Positions 1-9,263 are shown, numbered from the stretch's first letter. The stretch: 64,000 nucleotides of DNA from Paenibacillus_AR sp051594765 (GCF_051594765.1 NZ_JBPPGJ010000012.1:1-64000), one strand, 5' to 3'. Notes: generated by a model from the sequence alone, not told the origin. Program-made: numbers and translations.

Positions 1-130
1 TCCATCCTTTGTTCTCCTTCGATACTTTTTAGCGGTTGGCAGACCGGCTAAAATTTTATCATCGAGTTCAAAGGATTGACTACTCATAGCTATAAGCTTC
101 CTGAACCCCCAGTCGAACTGGGGGTTTTCT
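1..130 (-). mobile_element. Possible left end of an IS200-like insertion element, cut by window edge
   Basis: A perfect 10-bp stem with a 3-nt loop (AACCCCCAGT/ACTGGGGGTT) lies at 104-126. A second imperfect inverted repeat at about 30-56 (TTTTAGC...GCTAAAA) precedes a good Shine-Dalgarno (AAGGAG) and an ATG at 5-3 on the minus strand, so only the first codons (Met-Asp or Met-Glu) are inside the window. IS200-group transposase genes are known for a terminal hairpin that blocks incoming transcription and a structured leader over the ribosome site, which fits this layout. No transposase sequence is visible, so this is inference. An alternative reading is a small ORF starting at 87 (MSSQSFELDD...) that runs off the edge. 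Confidence 0.45.
104..126. terminator. Perfect short hairpin, possible bidirectional terminator
   Basis: A ten-base-pair GC-rich stem with a CGA loop is followed on the plus strand by TTTTCTTAT. It may insulate the element at the window edge from neighbouring transcription. Confidence 0.5.
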
Positions 131-134
131 TATA

Positions 135-170
135 CAAAAAATAGCGGCAAGCCCTAGAAGGCCTGCCGCT
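135..170 (-). terminator. Terminator of the RND-tetR operon
   Basis: On the minus strand AGCGGCA pairs with TGCCGCT around a short loop and is followed by ATTTTTTG. It begins about ten bases after the tetR stop codon. Confidence 0.8.
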
Positions 171-179
171 GTTTTAGGA

Positions 180-1085
180 TTATCCTTCCGACGCCCGCTC
201 CAGCGCGGCGGCCGTCTCTGCCTGAAGCTGCTTGACCAGCTTCTTCATCCCGGAGATGCCGCTCTGCTGAAGGAGTGTCACCATGCCCTGCACGATGACT
301 CGCTTGGGCCTCGGCTTCTGCAGCTCCTCCTCCAGAACCTGGAGGGAGGCGGTCAGATCCTCCGCCGCTTCGCTCTCCCCGGCATCCGCCTCCGCCAGCT
401 CCCGGATCTGCCGGAACAGCTGGCGGAGCTTATCCTCCCGCGACCCCGCCGGGTTCTCCTGCAGGAAATCGTGCAGGTCCACTCCCCCCAGCATCGGCTT
501 GGGACGATCTCTCAACAATCCCGCGACCAGATCGTCCAACCGGCCGATCAGGAAATCGGCCAGCTCATCCAGATCATGCGGGATCCCATGAAGGATCATG
601 TTGCCGATATACCCGCTCATGACGGATTGGAACATACTGGTGCAATCCAGGGACCAGGGACGGATTTCTTCCCCGTACAGCCCCTGAATCTGCTCCTGCA
701 GCCAGAGCAAGCCCCGGATGCGCATCTGTACGGCGGCTTTCTTGATATCCTCATTCTGGTGGATGAACTGCTCCCGCATCTGCATTTTGAGGAAATCCTT
801 GAATTCGATGAACTTCTCCAGCTGCATCCGGATCTGAGCCTTCAGCCGGTCTCTCGGAGACAGATCGGGCACCGGCGCATTCATGATGTCGTCGAACATC
901 TTGCCGTAATAATCGGTGAATACGGACAAGAGAATCGCGTCCTTGGACTTGAAATACAGATAGGTCGAGCCCTTGGCGACACCTGCCGCATCCGCAATTT
1001 CCTGTATGGAGGTAGAGTGGAACCCCTTCTCGGCAAACAGCTTGATCGCCGCCCACAAGATCTGCTCCCTTTTATCCGCCGCCAT
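180..1085 (-). CDS. TetR/AcrR-family transcriptional repressor
   Basis: A 301-residue regulator. The N-terminal TetR helix-turn-helix covers about residues 9-46, with the typical IADAAGVAKGSTYLYF core. The remainder is the helical ligand-binding domain followed by a long charged C-terminal extension from about residue 195, so the protein is roughly 100 residues longer than a usual family member. It is the second gene of an operon, 17 bp after the RND pump gene. Two identical-architecture palindromes in the divergent promoter region upstream of the pump are likely its operators, so it probably represses both the RND and the MFS pump until a toxic ligand binds. The target assignment is inferred from context. 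Confidence 0.85.
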   Translation of the reverse strand: MAADKREQILWAAIKLFAEKGFHSTSIQEIADAAGVAKGSTYLYFKSKDAILLSVFTDYYGKMFDDIMNAPVPDLSPRDRLKAQIRMQLEKFIEFKDFLKMQMREQFIHQNEDIKKAAVQMRIRGLLWLQEQIQGLYGEEIRPWSLDCTSMFQSVMSGYIGNMILHGIPHDLDELADFLIGRLDDLVAGLLRDRPKPMLGGVDLHDFLQENPAGSREDKLRQLFRQIRELAEADAGESEAAEDLTASLQVLEEELQKPRPKRVIVQGMVTLLQQSGISGMKKLVKQLQAETAAALERASEG

Positions 1086-1102
1086 ATGATCCCCCCGTTT
1101 CG

Positions 1103-4100
1103 TTAAGCATCCCTTATCTTGCCGCGGCCGAGCCTTCGCATAAATTCATAAACGACCGGCACGACCAACAGCGTGAGCAGCGTCGAGCTCGTCAGTCCGC
1201 CGATGACGGTGACGCCTAGCCCCTTGGAGATCATCGCCCCGCCGCTCTCAAAGCCCAGCGCCAGCGGCAGCAGCGCTCCCACTGTGGCGATGGCGGTCAT
1301 CAGGATCGGGCGCAACCGCGTAGCCGCCGCCTCCAGGAGCGCCTCCCTCGTGGAGAGGCCGTCCCGTTCCTTCTTGATCACCCGGTCGATCAGCACGATG
1401 GCGTTGGTCACGACGATGCCGATCAGCATGAGGGCTCCGATCATGGCGGAGACGCTGATGGTTTCCCCTGTCAGGTAGAGGGCGGCCAGTCCGCCGATGA
1501 CGGTGAAGGGCAGCGAGAACAGGATCGCGAAGGGCGCCAGTGCCCCGCCGAAGGTCAGCACGAGGACAAAATAGACGATTGCCACCGCCGCGGCAATGGC
1601 CAGTCCCAGCTGGCGGAAGGACTCGTTGATCTGTTCGGTCACGCCCCCGAATTGCACCTCCAGCTCCGGAGGCAGCTTCAAAGCTTCCACGATATCCCGG
1701 GCCTCCCGTGTGGCTTGGGATACGTCCTTCCCCGTCAGGTCGGCCGACAGCTCGGCATACAGCCGGTTGTTTCGCCGGGAGAGCGTGTTGGGCGATTTTC
1801 CTTCCTCGATCGTCACGATGTCCTTCAGCGCCACGTCCACTCCCAACGGGGCGCGGATGGTCCTGCCCTCCAGCTCCACCCTTGTGGCCGGTGTTGTCCG
1901 GGGCACCTCCAGATAGACGTTCAGGTCCTTCCCGTTCTTCTCCACCGTGGTTAAGACGGGACGGTCCCGGGCCGGCATTAGCTCCATGCCCACTTGGGCG
2001 GCGGTCAAGCCGAGCCGGCTCAGCTTGGCTTGATCAGCCACCAGCTTGTATTGGTCGTAGCTCTCGGACAGGCTGGAATCCGCATTGGTGAAGCTCGGGC
2101 TGGCTCTCATGCTCTCCAGGATCCGAGCCACTGCCGGCTGGATCGTCTTCAGGTCGTCACCGTAGACGAACAGGGAAAGCTTGCTGCCGCCCATTCCGCC
2201 GCCGCTTCCGAAGGACTGGTGCTTGAATTCACCCGTGGAGCCCATCGCTTGCAGGTCCTCCAATACCTTCTCTTTCTCTTTGGCAAATCCTTCATAATCC
2301 GGCTTATATTTCACCATGAACAAGGCGGACTTGGAGGCGCCGGAGGCAAAGGGATTCCCGCTGCCCCCCACGGAATACTGCACGACCTCTACGCCGGAGC
2401 GCTTCATAAGCAGCTCCTCCGCCTTCAGCGCCAGGGCTTCCACATCCTGCTTGCGCTCCGCCGGTGCCGGACTATAGGTAATGGTGAGTGTCTTCTCTTC
2501 CTCCGAAGGCAGGAAGCTGACCCCTACGGCAGGGACCAGGACGACCATCGTGGCGATAAGCAGGACGATGGGAGCCAGGAAGGTGATGAGCTTGTGATTC
2601 AGCGCCCAGGAGAGCGCCTTGCGGTACCAGCCCTCCAGCCGGCCGCCTTCCTCCTCCCGGTGGACCTTGCCTTTCATGCCCTTGCCCATCAGCTGGTGAG
2701 CCAGCATCGGCACGACGGTGACCGCCACCAGCAGTGAAGCCGCCAGCGCGAATACGATGGTCAGGGCGAAAGCCGTAAACAGCTCCCCGATCGGCCCCGT
2801 TACGAGCGCCAAGGGCAGGAAGACGGCCACGGTGACGATGGTCGAGGAGAGGATGGGGACGAACATCTCCCGCGTCGCCTCCAGAATGAGCTCCTTGCCC
2901 GTGAGACGCTCGGTGGCGAGAGTCATGCGGCGGTAGATGTTCTCGATGACGACGATCGAGTCGTCGATCACCCGCCCGATGGCTACCGTCATGGCCCCCA
3001 GGGTCATCATATTCAGCGTGATGTCCAGCTCGTTCAACAGCAGAACTGCGATGAGAAGCGAGAGGGGGATCGAGACGATAGAAATCACCGTGGATCGAAT
3101 GTTCCGCAGGAACAGTAAGATGATCACCACCGCGAACAGAGCGCCGAACGCCGCCTTGCTCAGCATCGTGCTGATGGAGCGTTGGATGGGCTCCCCTTGG
3201 TCCAGGGTATCGACTACATTCAAGCCATCATACTTGGACTGAAGGAGCCCGGCTTCCTTCTTGATCTCGTTGACGACATCCAGCGTGTTGCCATCCGGTG
3301 TCTTGACGATATTGATGCCGATGGCCGGCTTGCCGTTTGTACGGGAGACGGATTCCGATCGATTCACCACTTTGATGTCCGCTACATCGCCCAGCTTTAC
3401 CGTAGGCAGGCCGAAGCCGGCTCCAGCAACTGCGCCTGCAGCAGGTCCAGGGACTGGACCTGCTGGAGTCCCCGCGTTCCCTGCTTGCGGAGATGGAGCG
3501 GCGGGTGCGCCAGCTCCTGTACCCGCGCCAGCCCCTGCACCCGCTCCGGCCGCGGATGGCATCAGAGGAAGCGCAAGTTGGCCCAGGCTCTCCACCGTAT
3601 GGACATTCCCGTCCAGCACGAGTACCTTCTCCGCCCTGTCCATCTCGAACACCCCCAGCGGGAAGGTTACCGCCGAGCCCTGCAGGATGCCCTTCACCGT
3701 ATCGACGGTCAACCCGAGGGCTTGAATCTTGGCCGGATTAGGCTGGATCACCACCTCCTGGGCCATCTGCCCCGAGACTTGTACGGCTGCCACCCCCGGG
3801 ACCTTCTGGAAGGCCGGGGCTATTTCGGCAGTGACCAGCTCCGACAGCTCGGCCTGGGTCCGCTTCTCATCCGTCAGACTTAAGGTCAAGACTGGGAAGG
3901 CATTCAGATTTATTCTTGATACGGTTGGGGATTGAATACCAGTCCCCAGCTTGACGGAGCTTACAGCCTCACGGGCCTCCCGCTCGGCTTCGTCCATATT
4001 TTTGGAGTAGGAATACTCGAGAATGATAGAGGAAAAGCTTTCAGCAGAATTGGAGCTCACCGTGCTGACGCCGTCCAGCCCCTTCAAGCGCTGCTCCAGA

Positions 4101-4300
4101 GGCTTGGTTGCTTTGTCCAGCACATCCTGCGGCGCCCCTCCCGGGAAAACCGTGGTGACCGTCATGATCGGCACTTCGATGTTGGGAATGGTCTCCGCCT
4201 TCATGCGGAAGCCGGAGTAGGTACCGGCGAGAATCACCATGACCGTAAGGATCCACAATGCGAACTTATTGTTCAGGGAAAACCGGATGACCGCTCTCAA
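1103..4300 (-). CDS. RND-family efflux transporter (AcrB/SwrC-like)
   Basis: A 1065-residue inner-membrane proton-driven exporter of the hydrophobe/amphiphile efflux family. Twelve membrane segments flank two large extracytoplasmic loops. The transmembrane Asp-Asp pair in the RVIDDSIVVIEN motif near residue 445 is the proton relay. Length and order resemble SwrC (YerP) of Bacillus subtilis, which confers surfactin tolerance, but the substrate here is unknown. The start is TTG at 4300, nine bases after GGGAG. Residues of about 249-296 in the first outer loop form an Ala/Gly/Pro-rich low-complexity insert that looks unlike the rest of the protein. It is cotranscribed with tetR and diverges from an MFS pump. 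Confidence 0.9.
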   Translation of the reverse strand: MRAVIRFSLNNKFALWILTVMVILAGTYSGFRMKAETIPNIEVPIMTVTTVFPGGAPQDVLDKATKPLEQRLKGLDGVSTVSSNSAESFSSIILEYSYSKNMDEAEREAREAVSSVKLGTGIQSPTVSRINLNAFPVLTLSLTDEKRTQAELSELVTAEIAPAFQKVPGVAAVQVSGQMAQEVVIQPNPAKIQALGLTVDTVKGILQGSAVTFPLGVFEMDRAEKVLVLDGNVHTVESLGQLALPLMPSAAGAGAGAGAGTGAGAPAAPSPQAGNAGTPAGPVPGPAAGAVAGAGFGLPTVKLGDVADIKVVNRSESVSRTNGKPAIGINIVKTPDGNTLDVVNEIKKEAGLLQSKYDGLNVVDTLDQGEPIQRSISTMLSKAAFGALFAVVIILLFLRNIRSTVISIVSIPLSLLIAVLLLNELDITLNMMTLGAMTVAIGRVIDDSIVVIENIYRRMTLATERLTGKELILEATREMFVPILSSTIVTVAVFLPLALVTGPIGELFTAFALTIVFALAASLLVAVTVVPMLAHQLMGKGMKGKVHREEEGGRLEGWYRKALSWALNHKLITFLAPIVLLIATMVVLVPAVGVSFLPSEEEKTLTITYSPAPAERKQDVEALALKAEELLMKRSGVEVVQYSVGGSGNPFASGASKSALFMVKYKPDYEGFAKEKEKVLEDLQAMGSTGEFKHQSFGSGGGMGGSKLSLFVYGDDLKTIQPAVARILESMRASPSFTNADSSLSESYDQYKLVADQAKLSRLGLTAAQVGMELMPARDRPVLTTVEKNGKDLNVYLEVPRTTPATRVELEGRTIRAPLGVDVALKDIVTIEEGKSPNTLSRRNNRLYAELSADLTGKDVSQATREARDIVEALKLPPELEVQFGGVTEQINESFRQLGLAIAAAVAIVYFVLVLTFGGALAPFAILFSLPFTVIGGLAALYLTGETISVSAMIGALMLIGIVVTNAIVLIDRVIKKERDGLSTREALLEAAATRLRPILMTAIATVGALLPLALGFESGGAMISKGLGVTVIGGLTSSTLLTLLVVPVVYEFMRRLGRGKIRDA

Positions 4301-4331
4301 TATTCGCCACTCCCATCACATTTTATCATAT

Positions 4332-4345
4332 TGACCGACTGGTCA
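4332..4345. promoter_or_regulatory. Operator palindrome 1 (TGACCGACTGGTCA)
   Basis: A perfect 5-4-5 palindrome TGACC-N4-GGTCA lies 32 bp before the RND start. A matching site lies exactly 100 bp away next to the MFS gene. It is the likely binding site of the TetR protein of this module. A degenerate third copy is at 4365-4378. Confidence 0.75.
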
Positions 4346-4431
4346 TCCCAGTATACAATATACCTGACCGAACGGTTGGAAACAAGTTAAACTACAACGA
4401 ACCACTGGAATTCTTAACATCAGATTAAGGA

Positions 4432-4445
4432 TGACCAGTTGGTCA
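4432..4445. promoter_or_regulatory. Operator palindrome 2 (TGACCAGTTGGTCA)
   Basis: This second perfect TGACC-N4-GGTCA site ends 25 bp before the MFS start codon and lies just before its Shine-Dalgarno. A repressor bound here would block transcription of the MFS gene. Confidence 0.75.
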
Positions 4446-4469
4446 CAAGGAGTAACGGAGGGATAAACA

Positions 4470-6056
4470 ATGAGTCAAGAGCAACCCGGCATCAACAGGC
4501 AGCTTGTCCTGATCGGGCTTATCCTCGGCATGTTCTTCAGTGCCCTGGAGCAGACCGTCGTAGGCACCGCCATGCCGACTATTGTGGGAGATCTGAACGG
4601 CTTCTCCATCTTCGCATGGGTAACGACCGCCTATCTGATCACATCCACCACCATCGTACCTATTGTAGGCAAACTGTCGGACTTATACGGCAGACGGTTC
4701 TTATACCTCCTGGGTATTCTGATCTTCGTATTGGGCTCGGGGCTGTGCGCTACGGCCACCACCATGGAGCAGCTCGTGTATTACCGCGGCTTGCAGGGCT
4801 TGGGCGGCGGAATGATCATGCCTTTGTCTCAGACCATCGTCGGCGATATCTTCACCGCAGAGCAGCGGGCCAAGTGGCAGGGCGTCTTCGGCGGCCTGTT
4901 CGCCTTGAGCTCCGTCATCGGGCCGTTTATCGGCGGCTTCCTGGTGGATACCATCAGCTGGCACTGGATCTTCATCATTAACGTTCCTTTCGGCCTCTTG
5001 TCCGGTATCCTGATCTTCATCGGTCTCAAGCGGGAAACCGTTCAAGGCCGCACCGGCGCTCCCATCGACTTCCTGGGCATCGCCACCTTCGTTCCGGCAC
5101 TGGTCCTGCTTCTGTTGGGCCTGACCTTCGGCGGAGATAAGTTCGCTTGGGATTCGGCAGCCAGCTATTCCATCTTTGGGGGCTCGCTGATCCTGTTTAT
5201 TATCTTCGGTTTCATCGAACGTTACGCAGCGGAGCCGATTCTGGATCTGAGCTTGTTCCAAAACCGGGTGTTCGCCACCACCAACATCCTGGGCTTCTTC
5301 TTGGGCCTCGGCATGTTCGGCGCCATCATGTTCGTTCCCATGTTCATGCAGGCGATCATGGGCGTCTCGCCGACGAAGGCCGGCTCCACCATGACCCCCA
5401 TGATGATCGCCATGATCGCTTCCAGCATCCTGGGCTCGCAGCTTCTGCTCCGGACGAGATACCGGAATGTCCTGGTCGGAGGCATGCTGATCGCTTCCCT
5501 GGGCTTCTACCTGATGAGTACCATGGATGTGAACACCACCTCTTGGACCACCTATCTGTTCATGATCGTCCTGGGCGTCGGTATGGGCCTGGTCATGCCT
5601 ACCCTGACCATCGTGGTCCAGAACGAATTCCCGAAGAACCGGTTGGGCACCGTTACGTCCGCGGCCACCTTCTTCCGCTCCATTGGCGGCACCATCGGGG
5701 TTACGCTGTTAAACGTCGTCATGAACCACAGCATCTCGACCAACATGAATCAAGTTCTGACGGACCCGGATGTGGCCGCGAATACGACTGTGCACACCGT
5801 GCTGGCGAAGCTGGCCGAGAATACCGACAGCCTGTTCGGCATCATGATCGCCCCGGAAGCTCTGAAGATGCCGGCGGAGCTGACGCAGGTGATCGTGTCC
5901 TACGTCAAGCATGCATGGACCGATGCCTTCAGCTATGTCTTCCTCGTGGGCCTCGGCATCATCGCCATTGGGGTTCTGACCTCCTTCTTCGTCGGCAATG
6001 GCAAGATCGCGCGGGACAGCGAGAAGCAGCAGAACGTACCGTCGATGGCGGAATAA
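4470..6056 (+). CDS. DHA2-family MFS multidrug transporter (EmrB/QacA type)
   Basis: A 528-residue polytopic membrane protein whose length and hydrophobic pattern fit the 14-helix drug:H+ antiporter-2 family. Family motif D1 (LEQTVVGTAMPTI) is at about residues 26-38 and motif A (GKLSDLYGRR) at 67-76 in the loop between helices 2 and 3. The ATG follows GGAGGG by seven bases. It diverges from the RND-tetR operon, and a TetR-type palindrome sits between its promoter region and start, so the two pumps are probably induced together. It is followed by a strong terminator. The exported compound cannot be told from sequence. Confidence 0.92.
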   Translation: MSQEQPGINRQLVLIGLILGMFFSALEQTVVGTAMPTIVGDLNGFSIFAWVTTAYLITSTTIVPIVGKLSDLYGRRFLYLLGILIFVLGSGLCATATTMEQLVYYRGLQGLGGGMIMPLSQTIVGDIFTAEQRAKWQGVFGGLFALSSVIGPFIGGFLVDTISWHWIFIINVPFGLLSGILIFIGLKRETVQGRTGAPIDFLGIATFVPALVLLLLGLTFGGDKFAWDSAASYSIFGGSLILFIIFGFIERYAAEPILDLSLFQNRVFATTNILGFFLGLGMFGAIMFVPMFMQAIMGVSPTKAGSTMTPMMIAMIASSILGSQLLLRTRYRNVLVGGMLIASLGFYLMSTMDVNTTSWTTYLFMIVLGVGMGLVMPTLTIVVQNEFPKNRLGTVTSAATFFRSIGGTIGVTLLNVVMNHSISTNMNQVLTDPDVAANTTVHTVLAKLAENTDSLFGIMIAPEALKMPAELTQVIVSYVKHAWTDAFSYVFLVGLGIIAIGVLTSFFVGNGKIARDSEKQQNVPSMAE

Positions 6057-6070
6057 CGTCTTCGCACACC

Positions 6071-6121
6071 AAAAAGCCTGAACCTTTCGCAGTTTATGCT
6101 GCGTTAGGTTCAGGCTTTTTT
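6071..6121. terminator. Bidirectional terminator between the MFS and U32 genes
   Basis: A 15-bp perfect stem (AAAAAGCCTGAACCT and its complement) has T runs on both strands, between two convergent genes. Confidence 0.9.
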
Positions 6122-6128
6122 GGATGGG

Positions 6129-8627
6129 CTATCGGACCAGCTGGCCTCGGGTGACGCCTAATTGGTTCGTCGCCTTCAATGTCTTCCACACTTCCGTTCC
6201 GCTGATGCGGCCGTCAATGGCCTGGCGGTACAGGCGAAGCACCTCGCGTACCTTCTCCCCCGGTTCCTCCAGGAATTCCACCCGGAAGGAGGGAATGCCC
6301 AGATCGATGAAGTGCTGGAGATATTCCGCACCGGACTGCTCCACCGCATTGTAGACCGTATTGCGGCAGCCTTCATCCACCCGGACGGGATGGGAGAAGC
6401 CGACCCGGTCCTTCAGCGATACGCGATGCTCCTCGCAGGGACGGCCGCAGTTGGTGTAGTCCGTTCCCTCGCTCAGGAATGTGCAGTACACACAATGCTC
6501 CGTATGGAACATGGGCATATGCTGCTGGATGACCAGTTCCACCCGGGACGTATCCGTCCGGCGGAGCAGGTCCGTCATCTGCTGGATATTCAGATCGTAG
6601 GATGGGGTAATCCTGCTGCAGCCCGCCGCTAGGAACAAGTCCGCCGTCTTATGGTTGGCGATGTTCAGGGAGAAGTCCCCGATCAGCTCCGGCTGGTGCT
6701 CCCCGGGATGATTCATCCGGTGCTGCATGAAGTAGTACATGGCCCCCGTATTGCGGATCAGCACCGCATCCGGCTCCAAGTTCAGGATGTTCTTGAAGTA
6801 GCCGTTCTCTCCCGGCATATGGATCCGGGGCGTCACCAGCGCGATTCGCTTCCCGGCCGCCTTCACCGCCTCGATGGCCGCGGGGAACTGCTTGATGAAT
6901 TCGAAGTCCGCGTAGATCAGCTTTACCTCGGACTGGGCGACGCTCTTGACCTGTTCCAGCGAGCGGCACAGAGCCGTCAGCTCCGGGTGTGGCGCTCTAG
7001 GTGCCGGCGCTATGGCGTCCGCATAGACGTCCACGGAGCGCTTGATATAGGCCCGCGGCTTGCGGCGTGCAGACTCCAGCTCCTCCACCGCCTTGCGGCG
7101 CATGTTGTTCAGCTCCCTCATGGGCACGATCAGTTCGCCGTTCAGATGGAGATCCAGCTTAGCCAGGAAGAACAAGGTGCCGCCCATCCGGCCGAACTGC
7201 TCCTCGAAGAGAGCTTGGTCCATCGGGCGCTTCTGGGCCGCCTCCAGCATCACCTCGGATTCCACATAGGCCGTGTGTCCGGTTTGCGGATCGGTCCACC
7301 AGGCTTTGAGCGGCTGCCCCTCCGAACCGGTAATGCGAACCTCCAGGGGGAAGGTCCGGTACGGCTTGTCCGTCTCGAAGGTCTGGCGAAGCCGCTTGTC
7401 CAGGTGCGGATCGTTCGTCTTCCAGAGCCGGTTGCCGGGCTTCACGCGGGACAGGTCCACGTCATTGCGCCCCAGCACCACCTCCACTGTTCCTCCCGGG
7501 AACTCGCCCTCCAGCTTGCGGCCTTGCTTGCGCAGGTCATAGACCCGTCCGCCTTCCTCCTTCTTCGTCGGGTCTCCGGCGTCGAACACGATGCCGTCTC
7601 CCCGTTTCAAAGGCGACTCCAGCTCACAGAGAACCGCATCCCGCAGCACTTCCTTCACCCGTCCCAAGTAGACGCCGCGGCTCTTGGGGAAGGTACCGTC
7701 CAGAAGCTGCTTGTGGTTGGTTCCCTTCAGGAAGCCATAGGTGAACCCCCGGGAGAAGCTCTGCTCCAGCTCCCGAATCTCTTCCTTGGAAGGCTTGACG
7801 CTTCGGTCCTCCAGATAACGGTCGATGGCCGCCCGGTACTTGCTGACCACGTTGGCCACATATTCCGGGCTTTTCATCCGGCCCTCGATCTTGAAGGAGG
7901 TGACTCCCGCTTCGATGATCTCCGGCACCAGCTCCAGGGCCGCCAGGTCCTTCGGAGACAGCAGGTAGGCCACATCCCCCATGGGCTTGACGATTCCGTC
8001 CACCGCCAGGTCGTAGGGAAGACGGCAGGCCTGTGCGCATTCGCCCCGGTTCGCCGACCTCCCCCCCCACATCTCGCTGGTGAGGCACTGCCCGGAATAA
8101 GACACACAGATTGCCCCATGCACGAAAATCTCCATCGGCAGCTTCGCTTGATCCCCAATGGTCTTGATCTGCTTCAGGTTGTTCTCCCGGCCCAGCACCA
8201 CCCGCTCCATCTCGAAGGGCTTGGTGAATTCCACCGCTTCGGGAGAGGTAATGGTCATCTGGGTGGAGCCGTGAATCGGGAAGTCGGGAGAAATGTCCCG
8301 GATCATCTTGACCAGCCCCAGATCCTGCACGATCACCGCATCCACCCCGGCATCGATGCAGGCCTCGATCAGCTCCTTCGCCTCCTGCAGCTCGTCCTCG
8401 AAGACGAGAATATTGAAGGTCAAGAAGCCCTTCACTCCATAGCTATGCAAAAAGGACATGATGTCCGGCAGCTCGTCCGTTGTAAAATTGTTGGCCCTTG
8501 CCCGGGCGTTAAACTTCTCGACCCCGAAATAAACGGCGTCCGCCCCGTTGGCGACGGCGGCCCGCATGCAGTCCCAATCCCCTGCGGGAGCCAGAAGCTC
8601 CACTTCATCTTTACGCACCTTTGGCAT
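6129..8627 (-). CDS. U32-family protein, RlhA/YdcP-like
   Basis: An 832-residue protein of the peptidase U32 family. The N-terminal TIM-barrel-like region opens with ELLAPAGDWD and contains family cysteines at 174, 181, 197 and 201 (CVSYSGQC...GECAQAC). A central DUF3656-type segment and a C-terminal cysteine-containing region (HCVYC ... NCGRPC ... GCRNT) follow. Although named peptidases, studied members such as RlhA and TrhP act in hydroxylation of 23S rRNA or tRNA, and the long form seen here is closest in layout to RlhA. It is a single gene, upstream of nothing on its strand. The exact RNA target is not deducible. Confidence 0.8.
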   Translation of the reverse strand: MPKVRKDEVELLAPAGDWDCMRAAVANGADAVYFGVEKFNARARANNFTTDELPDIMSFLHSYGVKGFLTFNILVFEDELQEAKELIEACIDAGVDAVIVQDLGLVKMIRDISPDFPIHGSTQMTITSPEAVEFTKPFEMERVVLGRENNLKQIKTIGDQAKLPMEIFVHGAICVSYSGQCLTSEMWGGRSANRGECAQACRLPYDLAVDGIVKPMGDVAYLLSPKDLAALELVPEIIEAGVTSFKIEGRMKSPEYVANVVSKYRAAIDRYLEDRSVKPSKEEIRELEQSFSRGFTYGFLKGTNHKQLLDGTFPKSRGVYLGRVKEVLRDAVLCELESPLKRGDGIVFDAGDPTKKEEGGRVYDLRKQGRKLEGEFPGGTVEVVLGRNDVDLSRVKPGNRLWKTNDPHLDKRLRQTFETDKPYRTFPLEVRITGSEGQPLKAWWTDPQTGHTAYVESEVMLEAAQKRPMDQALFEEQFGRMGGTLFFLAKLDLHLNGELIVPMRELNNMRRKAVEELESARRKPRAYIKRSVDVYADAIAPAPRAPHPELTALCRSLEQVKSVAQSEVKLIYADFEFIKQFPAAIEAVKAAGKRIALVTPRIHMPGENGYFKNILNLEPDAVLIRNTGAMYYFMQHRMNHPGEHQPELIGDFSLNIANHKTADLFLAAGCSRITPSYDLNIQQMTDLLRRTDTSRVELVIQQHMPMFHTEHCVYCTFLSEGTDYTNCGRPCEEHRVSLKDRVGFSHPVRVDEGCRNTVYNAVEQSGAEYLQHFIDLGIPSFRVEFLEEPGEKVREVLRLYRQAIDGRISGTEVWKTLKATNQLGVTRGQLVR

Positions 8628-8814
8628 TGACCGATTTCCTTTCCATCTTGGAATGGTATTAGTTTATCATGCGGACTTATCCAAATCCATTCAGACCGCC
8701 TTTTCCACAAAGTCGCAACTTGCTTTTGGGGGACGGCCATGATATATTGATCTTCCGGCCGCTCGACAAGCGACGGACTGATTCGGAGCCAACTTGGGGG
8801 CAACAAATTACCAG

Positions 8815-8843
8815 TTGTAATTTCTCCACGGATCGGTTACAAT
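8815..8843 (+). promoter_or_regulatory. Sigma-A promoter of the tRNA cluster
   Basis: TTGTAA (8815-8820) and TACAAT (8838-8843) are separated by 17 bases and lie 20 bases before the first tRNA. Confidence 0.75.
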
Positions 8844-8863
8844 ATCAAACGTTCGCCTTTTAT

Positions 8864-8952
8864 GGAGAGGTGTCCGAGTTGGTCGAAGGAGCACGATTGG
8901 AAATCGTGTAGGCGTCACAAGCGTCTCGAGGGTTCGAATCCCTCTCTCTCCG
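8864..8952 (+). tRNA. tRNA-Ser(GGA)
   Basis: An 89-nt class II tRNA with acceptor GGAGAGG, anticodon loop TTGGAAA, a long variable arm and T loop TTCGAAT. CCA is not encoded. Confidence 0.95.
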
Positions 8953-8965
8953 TACTTCCTAATGA

Positions 8966-9039
<74 letters not shown>

Positions 9040-9083
9040 TAGTTTGACCCCGCAGCAGCCGCTCCGGCTCTGCGGGACATCGC

Positions 9084-9160
9084 GGAGCCGTGGTGTAGAG
9101 GCCTAACATGCCTGCCTGTCACGCAGGAGACCGCGGGTTCGAATCCCGTCGGCTCCGCCA
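9084..9160 (+). tRNA. tRNA-Asp(GTC)
   Basis: Acceptor GGAGCCG pairs with CGGCTCC, and the anticodon loop is CTGTCAC. The 3' CCA is encoded. Confidence 0.95.
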
Positions 9161-9174
9161 TTATTTTCTCTTAT

Positions 9175-9247
<73 letters not shown>

Positions 9248-9263
9248 CTGGTTTTCTTTTTTT

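Noticed and set aside
3480..3560. CRISPR or tandem repeat array in the GC-rich RND insert
   Set aside because: Repeats are short, irregular and in frame with Ala/Gly/Pro codons. No direct repeats with unique spacers were seen here or elsewhere in the window.
6651..8630. 659-codon open frame antisense to the U32 gene
   Set aside because: It has no ribosome site and no recognisable domain, and it mirrors the GC-rich codon pattern of a well-supported gene. The same applies to long antisense frames over uvrB, argH, argG, argC, argJ, secA, prfB and fliD.
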